From Spongilla lacustris (Eukaryota; Porifera; Demospongiae; Spongillida; Spongillidae): DNA of 64,000 nucleotides. This document shows positions 35,966 to 47,752 of the stretch, one piece after another (the stretch's first letter is position 1; each line of letters begins with the position of its first letter). The notes below the pieces were generated by a model that was not told where the DNA came from, did not search any database, and saw only the letters and a list, made by a program, of their open reading frames with translations. Where the stretch lies: the NCBI GenBank assembly GCA_949361645.1, contig OX442418.1, forward strand, positions 11,752,632 to 11,816,631. Direction: 5' to 3'. The translations under genes were made by a program, and so were the position numbers.

Positions 35966-37450
35966 TTCACTGGCCACTAGCAGACATCCTTGTTACTAAT
36001 TGGGGTTGTAGCACCTCAGCCATTCACTCCGCTTAATTCACTTAATATGGCATGTACTAGGGTGTTTCATGATCCGTACAGGCAGCTAAGCACATGCATC
36101 TAGGCTGGTTTTCATCTGTTCCAAGCCAAAGCCTGCCATCCTACATGACCTACATGGCAGACTGAACACCTGCCTTGTTAGATCTATGGCATCGGCCATC
36201 CTTAGTACGATTGAGCCCCTATGAACTGTCCTACCATCTTTGGTTTATATTTTTTTTAAATAATATAATAATAACTAATAATAATAAACCACAGCAAGTC
36301 TTGCCCAGCTGACACTTGCTACCCAACTGGTTCTTGGGCAAAACAGCAGCACTTGATGTCTTAATCACCTCACTGCTAAACCCTCTAACCCTTTTGGAAG
36401 TTGGAGTGTTGGCCAAGATAGCTGCTCAGGTCACAGAGGCAAGGAAAGACCAGGCCAAATGTTCTGTCCCCATGGCATCTATGGCCGACTGAATGTTCAT
36501 TGCCAATGCCTACTGAATACTATAGCATAGCACCACCATAATTTTGTTACTTGTGTCTTTGTGCTGTGTATATCTAAGCAGTTTTATTATACAGCACGTT
36601 TCTCAATCAAGGAATATTGTTTATAGATTAACCATAAATAGTTAATTAACTAAAAATTGTTGCTAAATGCTCTAATAACGCGGGCTTAAATGTTGAAATA
36701 AACTAACTAAATAATTAATTAACTAAAATCAAAGAAATTAAAATTAACAACAACGAATTAAAAATTCCCAATAGCACAATTAAAAACATACCGTTTTAGA
36801 GGTATCCAAAGGATTTTAATATCTACTTGGCCGAATTTATTAATACATTCAAACCACTAAATCAAAATACAATGACCCCTAAATAAAATACATTGTGAAA
36901 ATTAAAAAAATAAAGATTTCAATTTCAACTTCTAAACGGTTAAATAGTTTGCAGCTTTTAACTAACCACCCACCCTTAATTTATTAACATTAATTGAAAT
37001 GAATAGGGTTCTTGAGATTTTTATCAATAACCATTTTTTTTTAACAATAATTAACTGTTTTTGGCTAATTCATAAACAATTTTCCTTGATTGAGAAACAC
37101 CCTGTACAGTTCAGATTCTTGTTGGAGAGAAGCAGACCAGGATTGATCACACCAACCCTTCATGTAGGGTTGTGCTCTTATTTATTACTCAGTAATTGCA
37201 AACATTGTCAGTATTGCCATTCCCCCCCCCCCCCCCCCCCCCACGTATTCATAACCAACTCCATCTGATGAAGGGTATTGTCACATTGTGCACAAATGTA
37301 CAAATCAAACAAGACACGTATAGCCACAACATTTACAACACTTGGAGTGGGCGTTGCACTTAGAGGGTGGAGCAACCTACATGTTACAGTGAGGAAAACC
37401 CCTACATTGCATTTTTTTTTAAGCAGGGGGAAAAACCGCACAATAGAAAC
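35966..37450. other. Intergenic with a C-tract at 37222-37242
   Basis: AT-rich DNA; a block near 36600-37100 has many short AATTAACTAAA-like repeats. A C-run of about 20 occurs at 37222. No exon was supported. Confidence 0.4.
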
Positions 37451-37495
37451 ACTGAACTGTAATCAAGTAAGTAACTTGTAAGTAACTTGACCCCA

Positions 37496-40400
37496 TCATG
37501 GGGCACATGACGAGAACACTTTTAGAACCTCTGGGAGTTGTCCACTGTCCAAGGCTTCATCTTTATGGCCTCCAGGATCCAGGGTTCCTACATGATAAGT
37601 ATGTGTCTGGTACCCCACACTAGAACAATATGTGCTGGCCACACTAGCCCATTCAGCACTATTTGGGGCCGCAAGACATCCAGTGCTACTTGGGGGAAGA
37701 CTAGCAGATCCAATAAAATCATCAGGCTCATGGAGACTGGTGAACCGAACAGGACCCATAGACAACGAAGGTCCTTCCAAGAGGTCCTCCTCATGTGTAT
37801 GGAGTCTGGTTTCCAAGGGTCCACAGACCACTCCCAGCTGACTTGCCGTGGATCCAATAGAATGGTACCCAGTATCCTTGCTCTCAGTAGGGTATTTAGC
37901 GGGTCTTGCCGCTGTGACCCTCTTCCATTCAGCAAGGGGGTTGGATTTATCTGTATGACACAAGGATTCACTGGTCATCATACATTCAGTATGACTGACC
38001 ATCGTAGATTCACCCGTGACCATCCGATCACAAGCCCCTTGATACTTCGCAGCACTCTCATAGGGAATATTATGGACATTGTCCCCTGAATCTTCACTAT
38101 GAGCACTTTCATTTTCACTTTCATTTTCACATGTCAATATAATTTCTTCTTGTGAGTCATTTGAGCCGCTGCTCATCAGTATTCTATTTTGAACTCTGCA
38201 ATGAAGAAGGTCATATAATGATATCATGCAAGTGCTAAAGCACAAAATACATCCCATTCAATTATCCCTCAGCAGAACCATGAGAGGGGGGTGGGGTGGG
38301 GCAACAAAGGAAGTGGGGATCAAAGCTACTGACATAAATTCATTATAAACTACCGCAAAGTTGAGTGGTGCAACTTTTTTCACCTTGACATGGCAACAAA
38401 AGGTGTGACAACAGAAATCAAATAGCATTACCTTAGCTAGGATGCGTAACCGATTTTCAGATTTTTAATGTGTCGACGTCATCCCGGGGTACATTGGTGT
38501 ACAGAAATAAATTTTATCCCGTTATGCCAGTTTAACATCCCTTTGACATTTGACAGTGGATGCTCATTGTACAGGTCCTTTGGAGCTTCATATTGAGAAA
38601 TCACCCATACATCAGCGGTCATCTTGCAAATAATTTTTTTATTGAATTTTTAAGTACATTTAATATGTACGATAAATCGGTCTGTACTTTATAATGAACC
38701 GTAATGAAGACACAAAATTAATTTCTACCGCAGATGCATAATTTATTTATAGATGTATGTCATTGCATAATGCCTTGCGTCATCTTCCAAAATTATATTT
38801 CGTTACTACTTTCCAGTATAGACATAGACAGTATAGCTACATAGACTGGGGCTAAAAGTCACAAGTTTGATATTCAACAGTGCCCTTATTAATAAAACAT
38901 AGTTAATAACATCAAATAATCTCCAATCATCTAAGTACATAATGGCTATTCCAGTTTTTCTATCAGTTAATCAATTCGATAATTACTTATAACCATTCTA
39001 ATTGAAGCAGTGCATTTGTGACAAAGTCACATACGTTTTACTGTAGAATATGACTCGGCTGAGGCTATAAACAAATTCAAATGCAATGTCCGATAATCTC
39101 CTGGACCAAATTTGTTACACTGCAGTACAACTGTTAAGTTGTCAACAAACAGGTTTACAGTGGTGGGGTTGAAACTGGAAACCCACGCAAGGTTCATAGC
39201 TTCTGGCTTAAGTAATGACAACGTAGGGTGATGCTTTAGAAACCCAGAAAAACCAATCAGTGCCAGCTTGTTTGTTTTCTACCCATGTAGTACCAATAGT
39301 TAGGCATTTTGCTATAGCCAGCTGATAGGCATACTTTCGTATTTCCTTAGGCGAAAGGCCTTGATATATTCTAGAAGCTGTTAATATATATATTCAACTA
39401 ACTCCTCCAAAGCGTTCGAAAATATCTGCCGACTGCTTTATACCCAACAGTACATAATGAAAGACTCACCATTTTCTTCTAAAGCATTAGTCGTTTACAA
39501 TATTGCGACAAAGTTTGGTAGTTAATACCACGCATCTTAGCAGCACTTCTGATGGATGCTTGATTCTTTTTGACAAGGTCAACGTTGAGCCCTTACAATG
39601 TCTCCTTAATAGTTCAGGTATATAGCTTCGCAATGGAGATATTTTCAAGCACCTTCGAACAAATGGACATTCGGTCTGTGGTTTGTGTGCCTACTTACTC
39701 CAAGCCATCTTGTGTCAACTATCCCCCAGGCTAATTAAAATAACGAATACAATTTTCACATTGATTAATGGGAAGTTTAGTCGATGTACATGATTTTGTA
39801 ATAACTTATATTCTCTCAACCTGATTTTTGAAATTAGCTATGTATCAAATGGAAACAATTTAGTGTCTACCTATGAATTGGTGGAAATGCTGCTCACATC
39901 TATCGAACGTTGCATTTGAATTTGCATATTTTATACCTCCGAGTATGTCCAATCAATGCTGTCACCCGCTTCCAAGACATAAATGCTGTGACAACTAACC
40001 CATGTGACTTTTAGCCCCGGTCTCCCCTAATTAATGACCTATGTAGGCTTGAGCCTTACATATCGTTCCCAAACTCACTATTACACATTATGCGGTAATG
40101 CTTGTAAACGTAAGTGAGTCCTATAGCTATAGAGGATTTTCAATCTTTGCCTATGGACGAGCGTTATCCCAATACATGTACACTGTACTCACATGAAGAT
40201 AAGACAATACACTAGCTTATCACAGTTCAATTAATGAATATTCTAGGAGAGGATGTAGGGTGACTTTGTTGCAAAGCAAGTTACTCACATAAGCTATTTT
40301 TTCCTCAGATACAATTGATTACCAATTACCAGGTCCTATATAACTTATATGTATTTAAACCGAAATATATTAAAGAAAATGCGAGGGCCATTTGAATTCG

Positions 40401-43282
40401 CCTAATACGACGAATAAAAGCATAATTCAGTAGCAGTTTACAGTTGACATGTGCCGCTTTGACAGATATCTAGCTATCACGTAATGTATAACTACAATCG
40501 AACAGTTTTTGAATACATGTAGTTTCTATGACATTAGCCTTGCATGCATATTGCATCATTTATGTAATAAGCTGTACATGGGTATATTTGCGCACGCTAA
40601 GTAATCTCACTCGCTCTAACCTGTTCAAGTGGGTGATAAGTGGATCCTACTGTGTCTGAGCGCGCGTGCGTGAGCATGCTCCAAACAATATCCATACGTG
40701 TGCTATTGTATGGATTCTGAGGTATTATGGCAATTGTAAAATTCATATCGCTTTATAATGAAGTGCGTCTCTACCAGGTCTAACATTTTAGCAAACAGCT
40801 ACTTAATCAAATTGCAGAGACTTTCGGGAGCTACTCCGACACTCAATCTTTGGAAACGAAGTGAAGTTTCTGCAATACGTAAGAAAACGTGACGGATTTT
40901 TAGGAACATTTTTCCGAGTGGTGCGACATATCAATTTGTAACTTCCCAGCGAAAAGTCCTATCGAGGCCAATTCTTTTGTATATCATTGTAAACAGATGC
41001 AAGTACAACACAACTACTTTTAAACACATGTTTCAAGATGTATATATAAAATCAGAAAATTCATCATAATACACAGCTCGTCATAATACCCGGGAGCACA
41101 CTACTTGCTGTGCCATCGATGTATCTTTGCCTAAGTGTTCATCACCACCAGTCAGACCCTGGACCTATATCTACCAACATAGGCCTAACCTGGATCTACA
41201 TAGGCCTAACATGGACCTACATAGGCCTAACATGGACCTACATAGGCCTAACATGGACCTACATAGGCCTAACATGGACCTACATAGGCCTAACATGGAC
41301 CTACATAGGCCTAACATGGACCAACATATAGGCCTACAGAGGCCTAACCTGGGCCTAAACATACTTCTGGTACACAGGCCTAACCTGGACCTATATGTAC
41401 ATTAATTAATTACCTGCATACGTCTACCCTGGATCTAAGTAGGTCTACATGTATACAAAAGTAATTAGTACCCTGGACGGCCTCCTCCAGCCCCCTACTC
41501 TTATACGTTTAAGTAAGCTAGTTATAAGTTAGAATATTTAATAACTTCATGTCATTGATACATGATCACGGGAGAGGTGATAGGCCTATGTACACTAGTG
41601 CTGCATTTGTGAAAATTTCGGGCAGACTGAACTGTCTGCCAGATGGAAACGTACGCCTCCTCTTTCGCCGAGTTATGGTGCCCCTCTTCCACTCCACTGC
41701 CTTGAGCAATGCTAAAAGAATACTGAATACTTAATATAGTCTGAGCACTGTTAGCTTCAGTATAAATTGCTAATGGTGTATTAGTGCCACGGCAAATGCT
41801 GGGGCCTGCCTATATGTGAACAGCAAAGCATCTGTCACAGAAAGCGTGAGCTACAATGTTGGATCGTTTGGCTTTAATAACTATAATAGTACTATGAGCA
41901 GTTACATTTTCGATTGACTCAGCGTCACACATGTCTAGTGAGCTATAAACAAGAGTTTCTAAAAAACATTTGATGCCAACATTCTTCGGGTACTAAAAGT
42001 ATCAAGTTTATCTCAGCTGATTAGCACTGCTATATTCTCAGGGGCCGTGTGCATCACTTTTGTATCCAATTGAGACTGTCAAAAAATGACGCTAGCCACG
42101 GGGGCCGGGGGGGAAGGGGGGGGGAGGGGGGGTGCAAAAATTTTAAGAAGTGGAATACACCATAGATTGTAGAGTTACTGTAAAACACCATCTCCCAACT
42201 TTGAAGACCACTCAGATTTTTTTTTAATGCACTTAAGGTTGCACCACGGCAACATAACTATCAAACCATATAGTAGTAGTGCTTTATAAACTGGTCTCAA
42301 TTTTGGAAGGCTAAATGTACTGGTAATATATGAACCCATAACCTTGGTTTTAAATTTACCTCTGACAATAGTGGCTATGCTTTTGAAGGATTTTTTTGTA
42401 TCTATGCCCAATGCAGAATGGTCCATACACAGACATACTACCTGAACAGTTGATGCACTCCATTGCTGTAAGTACTTTATATAATTTTAATGAATGTTGT
42501 TGGTTTAGTGGAGGTGGTGAAGTGGTAAGGAGGCCCTGTCTTCTGAATATGTTATTGGGTGATGATTACTTACCCCTACCTCCCCCATCTCACCCATATG
42601 CACCTTGGAATCACGTATGAAATCATGAGCCATTCCACTACATACCTTATCTCACTTCTATATTGATATACATTCATATCAAAATCTGGAGTATTATAAA
42701 CGGGCATAGATGTACTGCCATTTTCAGGAATACTGCTGTTGGAAAAGAAAAAAACATGAAAATGAGTGAGAAATATTATGTTGCATACATGCAGTTCGTA
42801 GTACAAGAGTTCACAGAAACAATACAACAATGGTACCAGTTCCCTCTGTAGTTTATAATTATGCTCGATTTCTAGAGCCATGATATTGACATTGTATGGC
42901 CTGCTGGTCCACCCCTCTTGCTCGTGTGTATGTGTGTGTGAGTGTGTGTGTGTTTGTGTTTATGTGTGTGTGTGTGTGTGTGTTGTGCAATATGTGCCAC
43001 CCATGCACACACAAAATGAGGGGAGGGGATGGTGTAGAGGAAGATTGCACACACACAAACACACACGCACACGCACACACACACGCACACACACACATGC
43101 ACACACGCACACACACAACCAGTTTATACATGTATGCAGGATTCTGTAGATGAGGGGGAGTGGTACATAAAGGAGGACTGTCAACAGGAAATGGTAAAAA
43201 AAGAATGTGCCACACATGCAAAACAAAACTAAGGGAAGGGGTCAGTATTAGTAGGATTGAGGAAGTGGGTCAGGTGCCAGAG

Positions 43283-43328
<46 letters not shown>

Positions 43329-45396
43329 ACACACGTGCACGCATGCATACGCACACGCACGAACCCACGCACATACACACATAAATCAATATATCACACA
43401 CACACACACACACATACACACACACGAAGCGCTAGCGAAAGCGTTGCGTTGCAGTGGCATAATTACATCCATTACATGTAAGCAGTCAACAAGTAACTTA
43501 ATATATTTTTTAGAGCATGCGGTATGCAAATGTTGATCCCAATAGATGTGTGTGTGCATGTGTGTGTGTGTCTGTGTGTGTATGTGTTGTGTGCGTGTCT
43601 GTGTGTGTGTGTGCGTGTCTGTGTGTGTGTTCGTGTCTGTGTGTGTGTGTGTGTCTGTGTGTGTGTGTGTCTGTGTGTGTGTCTGTGTGTGTGTGTGTGC
43701 GTGTGTGTGTGAGGGTGTGTGTGTGTGTGTGAGGGTGTGTGTGTGTGTGTGAGGGTGTGTGTGTGCGTGTGTGTGTGTGTGTGCCGATGTCGGAGGATAT
43801 AATGTCCCCCTGGAAAAAGTGTCCCCCCAGACAATATTGTCCCCTGGACAATATACCCTAGGATATATTGTCCCTGCCCTGGATATACTGTCCCCCTCCC
43901 CGGACACTATAACCTAGGGTGTATTGTTCCCCCCCCCCCCCCCCCCCCCCCCCCCCCGATTAGCACAACAAGGGGGGTGGGGGTGGGGTGCCAAAATGGG
44001 AGAAGGGTGGGAGGTGGTCAATATAGCCTTGCTGGTTGTACTCTTACATGGTAATAGTAGTTATCCAACTGGGTATTCCAAAGACCAAAAGCGATAATTC
44101 AGAAGAAAAGCGAAGCTTAACTTTTGAGTCAAATCTGGCCTGGTGTCCTCTACTATTATGCCTCTTCAGTTTCGGCGTGGCGGAAGAACGGTGATTGAGC
44201 AGAGTAATAACAGCAGAAGAAGAGCATCATCGCGTCATCACAAGCGCTATAGCTGTCATGCATCTGCTGAAGGTATGCATCGTGGTGATATATGTTGGAG
44301 CAGTCACTATAGAATGGCGGTTATTCTAGAAAAGATCCATTTTAAACACTGTAAATATATTTGAACGCAAAATAAGGTTGATAATAGATCCTGTTTTACT
44401 ATCAAACTGCTGATAATTATGTTTGCATTTGGGGAGGTACAAAACTCTGGAGAAGGTTACCTCGAGATTTTCCTGGGAAGATATGACTGATGATATATAT
44501 ATACGTCAGTTTGAAATCTTAATTGTGCATGATACCTGCCAGCGAGCGAATGACACCACATTGATGCTGCTCTCCACCCTATAGCTAAAGGCAAAAAGGG
44601 TCTAATGACTGTGATGTGTTTGCATTGGCGTTTTATTACGCATGTTAGGCGGGTGTTTATACATGTATAACTGATGCTCAGAGGGGGACAATATAACCTA
44701 GGTTATAGTGTCCGGGTGGGGGGACAGTTTCACCAGGGGGGGGACATTATATGCTAGGGTATATTGTCCATGGGGGACAATATAGCCTAGGTTATATTGT
44801 TCGGGGGACATTATACCCTAGGCTATATTGTCTGGGGGGACAATATAGCCTAGGTTATATTGTTCGGGGGACATTATACCCTAGGCTATATTGTCCGGGG
44901 GGACAATATAGCCTAGGTTATATTGTTCGGGGGACATTATACCCTAGGCTATATTGTCCGGGGGGACAATATAGCCTAGGTTATATTGTTCGGGGGACAT
45001 TATACCCTAGGCTATATTGTCCGGGGGGACAATATAGCCTAGGGTATATTGTTCGGGGGACATTATACCCTAGGCTATATTGTCCGGGGGGACAATATAA
45101 GGGGAGACAATATATACTACGACACCGGTATGTGCCACACACACAAAATGAGGAGAGGGGATGGTGTAGAGGAAGATTGCACACACACAAACACACACGC
45201 ACACACACACATGCACACACGCACACACACAACCAGTTTATACATGTATGCAGGATTCTGTAGATGAGGGGGAGTGGTACATAAAGGAGGACTGTCAACA
45301 GGAAATGGTAAAAAAAGAATGTGCCACACATGCAAAACAAAACTAAGGGAAGGGGTCAGTATTAGTAGGATTGAGGAAGTGGGTCAGGTGCCAGAG

Positions 45397-45463
<67 letters not shown>

Positions 45464-45962
45464 CGCGCACACGCACGAACCCACACACATACACACATAA
45501 ATCAAGATATCATACACACATGCGCGCGCTAGCGAAAGCGTTGCGTTGCAGTGACATAACCATTACATGTAAGCAATCAACAAGTAACTTTTAAAATATA
45601 TTTTTTAGAGCATGCGGTACGCGCGCGTACGCGGATGTTGATCCCAATAGATGATTATCAGGTCATCAATTTGCGATCGAGATATTCATGCGACAAAGCA
45701 GATAAGGGGGTTGGCCATACAGCTACAGTTTTACAGACGAACGGTTCAGCCCAAATACAGTACGCAGTGACGCGTGCGACCATATGGATTGATTACTGGT
45801 GCGTTTAATAGGACATCAATAGACTATGGTGCCGGTGCGACGATGCGCTGTTACATGCTGATGTAAGGCTTACTTGTTTTTGTACCGTGTAAAATAGCCT
45901 CTGTAAGATCCTGCATTGGATATCGATAGCGCTACAACTAAAACCTTCTTGGTCGGAGCCAT
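37496..45962 (-). CDS. Gene D: multi-exon tyrosine/serine-rich protein of the array family
   Basis: Predicted exons on the minus strand: 45962-45874 ([12 protein letters not shown]..., donor AA|GTAAGC), 45291-45244 and 43177-43130 (duplicate exons, [15 protein letters not shown]), 42735-42646 ([20 protein letters not shown] and QYRSEI), 42465-42442 (24-bp microexon NGVHQLF), and 38195-37496 (stop). All introns are phase 2 and the total is 999 nt, about 332 residues. The last exon is 700 nt and encodes an acidic, Ser/Thr-rich tail ([29 protein letters not shown]) ending [15 protein letters not shown] is shared with genes A and B. The large last intron holds a dead pogo transposase. No transmembrane segment or known domain is seen. 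A signalling tail or adaptor role is inference. Exon calls need transcripts; the last exon is the most secure. Confidence 0.6.
38843..40023. mobile_element. ~1.2-kb pogo-type DNA transposon remnant
   Basis: Ends are AGACTGGGGCTAAAAGTCACA (38843) and the inverted TGTGACTTTTAGCCCCGGTCT (to 40023), one mismatch apart. Between them lies the decayed transposase on the minus strand. Target duplication is uncertain. The element sits inside the predicted last intron of gene D. Confidence 0.75.
39020..39600 (-). pseudogene. Pogo/CENP-B-type transposase remnant
   Basis: Reading the minus strand from about 39580: [20 protein letters not shown] is a Psq-type helix-turn-helix. [20 protein letters not shown] and [12 protein letters not shown] are the first part of the CENP-B/Tc5 DNA-binding domain. 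After a frameshift, [19 protein letters not shown] and [15 protein letters not shown] complete that domain. The reading frame then reaches KFGPGD, just where the family's catalytic DDE domain begins, but that domain is missing. Stops and frame changes between blocks confirm it is inactive. Confidence 0.85.
40030..41110. other. Intronic DNA of gene D, nothing recognised
   Basis: No array, exon or element end stands out. Confidence 0.35.
41170..41400. repeat. 21-bp minisatellite
   Basis: Seven near-identical copies of CATGGACCTACATAGGCCTAA followed by diverged copies. The 21-bp period is a multiple of three, so an open frame crosses it, but it lies in an intron of gene D. Confidence 0.95.
42080..42135. 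repeat. G-rich tract
   Basis: CACGGGGGCCGGGGGGGAAG and further G-runs to 42131; possible G-quadruplex region in an intron. Confidence 0.85.
42995..43550. repeat. Segmental duplication, copy 1
   Basis: The block from CACACAAAATGAGGGGAGGGG through GAGCATGCGGTATGCAAATG matches 45125-45652. It carries a [15 protein letters not shown] exon candidate (43177-43130), two CA microsatellites and a GCGAAAGCGTTGCGTTGCAG block. The microsatellites differ in length between the copies. Confidence 0.9.
43551..43785. repeat. TG-rich repeat
   Basis: (GT)n with CTGTGTGTGT and GAGGGTGTGTGTG interruptions. Confidence 0.95.
43790..43960. repeat. CCTAGG palindromes plus 31-bp C-tract
   Basis: Units such as GGACAATATACCCTAGGATA TATTGTCC and GGACACTATAACCTAGGGTG TATTGTTCC are followed by a C-run of about 31 (43927-43957). 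They are the inverted relatives of the cleaner array at 44690-45115. Confidence 0.85.
44690..45115. repeat. Tandem palindrome array (GGACAATATAGCCTAGG units)
   Basis: Six or more ~31-bp units alternate: GGACAATATAGCCTAGGTTA TATTGTTC, then GGACATTATACCCTAGGCTA TATTGTCC, each separated by GGGG or GGGGGG. Each unit is a near-perfect inverted repeat centred on CCTAGG, so the array could form a row of hairpins with G-rich spacers. An open frame ([18 protein letters not shown]) crosses it only because the double unit is 63 bp. It is not called as a gene. Confidence 0.95.
45125..45652. repeat. Segmental duplication, copy 2
   Basis: Second copy of the block at 42995-43550, including the duplicated PPLC exon candidate at 45291-45244. 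The G/C palindrome arrays lie between the two copies. Confidence 0.9.
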
Positions 45963-46589
45963 ATCCCATCAGAATAACTTTTTAAAACGATCACAATATT
46001 CTCACTATTACCGAGTCACTTTTTTTTTTTTGTAATTAATAAATGATCACGTGCTTTTGTTTTTAAATTAACTGTAAAAAGAAGAAAACAATACCTGTGT
46101 ATCCCGTACTTTAAGCTAGTAAATACATCTTTCTTTTTTTTAAAGAAAAAAATAATTGTGCGATAACATGAAATGAATTTACAACAAAGAAATAAAATAA
46201 TTCAAAGTCTGAAATCATTTCAAGTTAATAAACTATCTATGGTTAAGTAACTTATTTAGACTTTATTTTTTGTGTGTGGAGGGGTTTTGTCATGATTGTA
46301 AATTTTAGCTCAAATAACTTCTTCAGCTGACAAAACTTATTGTCTGTGTGTGGTTAATTTATACACAATTTTCCTGGCTTGTTTGTACCTCTTTAAGACG
46401 TACATATGCTAATGGTGTCACATAAACCGTCAGAATGAGAACGTCTTGCTGCCTGAGCTAGCTCCTTACAGCATATAGTGAGGTCACTTGTGTATCCAGA
46501 CATCCTAACCAACACAACACCTCTTTTTTTTCAAGCAATTTTCAGGGATTTAGTTATCATTTTTAATATCGTTTTCAATTTGCAACACA

Positions 46590-46895
46590 TATCAATGGTG
46601 CAACACAAGGGCACTGATTATAACCGGATGCAAACTGACCCCCTCCAGGGGTCCCTCTGCATCACCACAGTCCATGCACTCCATCAGACTGCTTTCATTT
46701 CATTTCCTTCTTTGATCCTTTTTCTGCAGCTACTCAATGCCATATCCTTGGTTGTCTACCTGGATGTCCTTTTATCACCATATTTTACACAACAATCCTA
46801 ACAGTGACCTTTCAATATATTCTTTAGCAACCAAACTTTCTTCATTCTGATCTTGAATAAATTGCTTATCACGTAACGCAGACACCACTGATGTG
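46590..46895 (-). pseudogene. Gene E: decayed relative of genes A/C
   Basis: Around 46895-46800, after TGCTTTCCCCACATCAG, the sequence VSALRDKQFIQDQNEE resembles the VSALGDID exon of gene A, and its upstream intron sequence (CAATGTGCTTTCC) is shared too. Further down, from about 46770, DNQGYGIE then TAG, and SLMECMDCGDAEG followed by HPVIISALVLHH line up with the last exon of gene C (EDQGYGTAHHE, NCGDGEG, CPSVIPFVAL). In-frame TAG and TGA codons inside conserved parts mark it as dead. Confidence 0.65.
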
Positions 46896-46929
46896 GGGAA
46901 AGCACATTGATGTTCATACCTCCACATGC

Positions 46930-47115
46930 TTTGCACACCAGTCCATTCCCTTCCTCCTCCTCCCTACCCTCTTCATCCCTCCCTCCTCCCCTCCACCTCC
47001 TCTCCACTATCCCTCCCCTCCCCTCCCCTCCTCCTCCTCCCTCCCCATCTCCCTTCCTCCCTTCCCCTCCCCTCCTCCTCACTTCTCACTCCCCACTCAT
47101 CCCCCTCTCTCTTTT
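46930..47115. repeat. CT-rich tract
   Basis: A C/T-rich stretch of CCTCC, CTCCC and CCCTCC words on the plus strand. Similar tracts occur near genes F (4590-4660) and C (50800-50935). Confidence 0.85.
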
Positions 47116-47259
47116 CATAGGACCATATGTTCATTACAACAGATCACTACTAGACTTGACGAAAACACATGTGGGCACACACACATGTGCACATATAATT
47201 CAGCCAACCAATTCAGCAACTTAACAGTTATATATGTCATTGGGATGGCTCAGTTTTTG

Positions 47260-47405
47260 TCTTGAAGCCATATAGCATAGATGGTATACAGCCATATAAC
47301 ATAGATGGTATACAGCCATATAACATAGAATATAATATAGATGGTATACAGCCATATAATATAGATGGTATACAGCCATATAACATACATGGTATACACA
47401 CATTG
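47260..47405. repeat. 24-bp minisatellite
   Basis: Five copies of ATAGATGGTATACAGCCATA TAAC, one with a short internal duplication. Confidence 0.95.
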
Positions 47406-47527
47406 TCACTCTGGTTATCGAGTAGGCCTATAGTAACGGATTTGGATTTTACTTTTGATCAGAAATCAGGAACAATTAACCGAGTAGTCACCATTGTGTG
47501 AATCAGTTTTAAACCCTTCAAAATATC

Positions 47528-47590
47528 TTGCCTTTTAGTATCTGTTTTAGTATCTGTTTTAGTATCTGTTTTAGTATGTTTTAGTATAGT
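47528..47590. repeat. 12-bp tandem repeat
   Basis: About five copies of TTTTAGTATCTG downstream of gene B. Confidence 0.9.
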
Positions 47591-47752
47591 ACAATTGCCC
47601 CAATCATAGCCAGTAATAAAAAAAAACTAGCTATAATAAATAGCAGTTGCCTAGCTACCAGTCAATTTTGAATGATTTTCTTCCAGTGCAATGCAAAGCT
47701 CGTGCAGCGCTTGTTAAAGAATTAAAAGTAAGTATAATATTATATAATAATA

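Noticed and set aside
37538..38089. 183-codon forward frame opposite the last exon of gene D
   Set aside because: Shadow of the minus-strand exon, which has a proper acceptor, phase agreement and a duplicated C-terminus at 35.8 kb.
44751..45263. 170-codon frame with repeated [18 protein letters not shown] peptide
   Set aside because: The 63-bp double palindrome is a multiple of three, so a frame stays open. There is no start context, splice site or domain, and both strands look alike.
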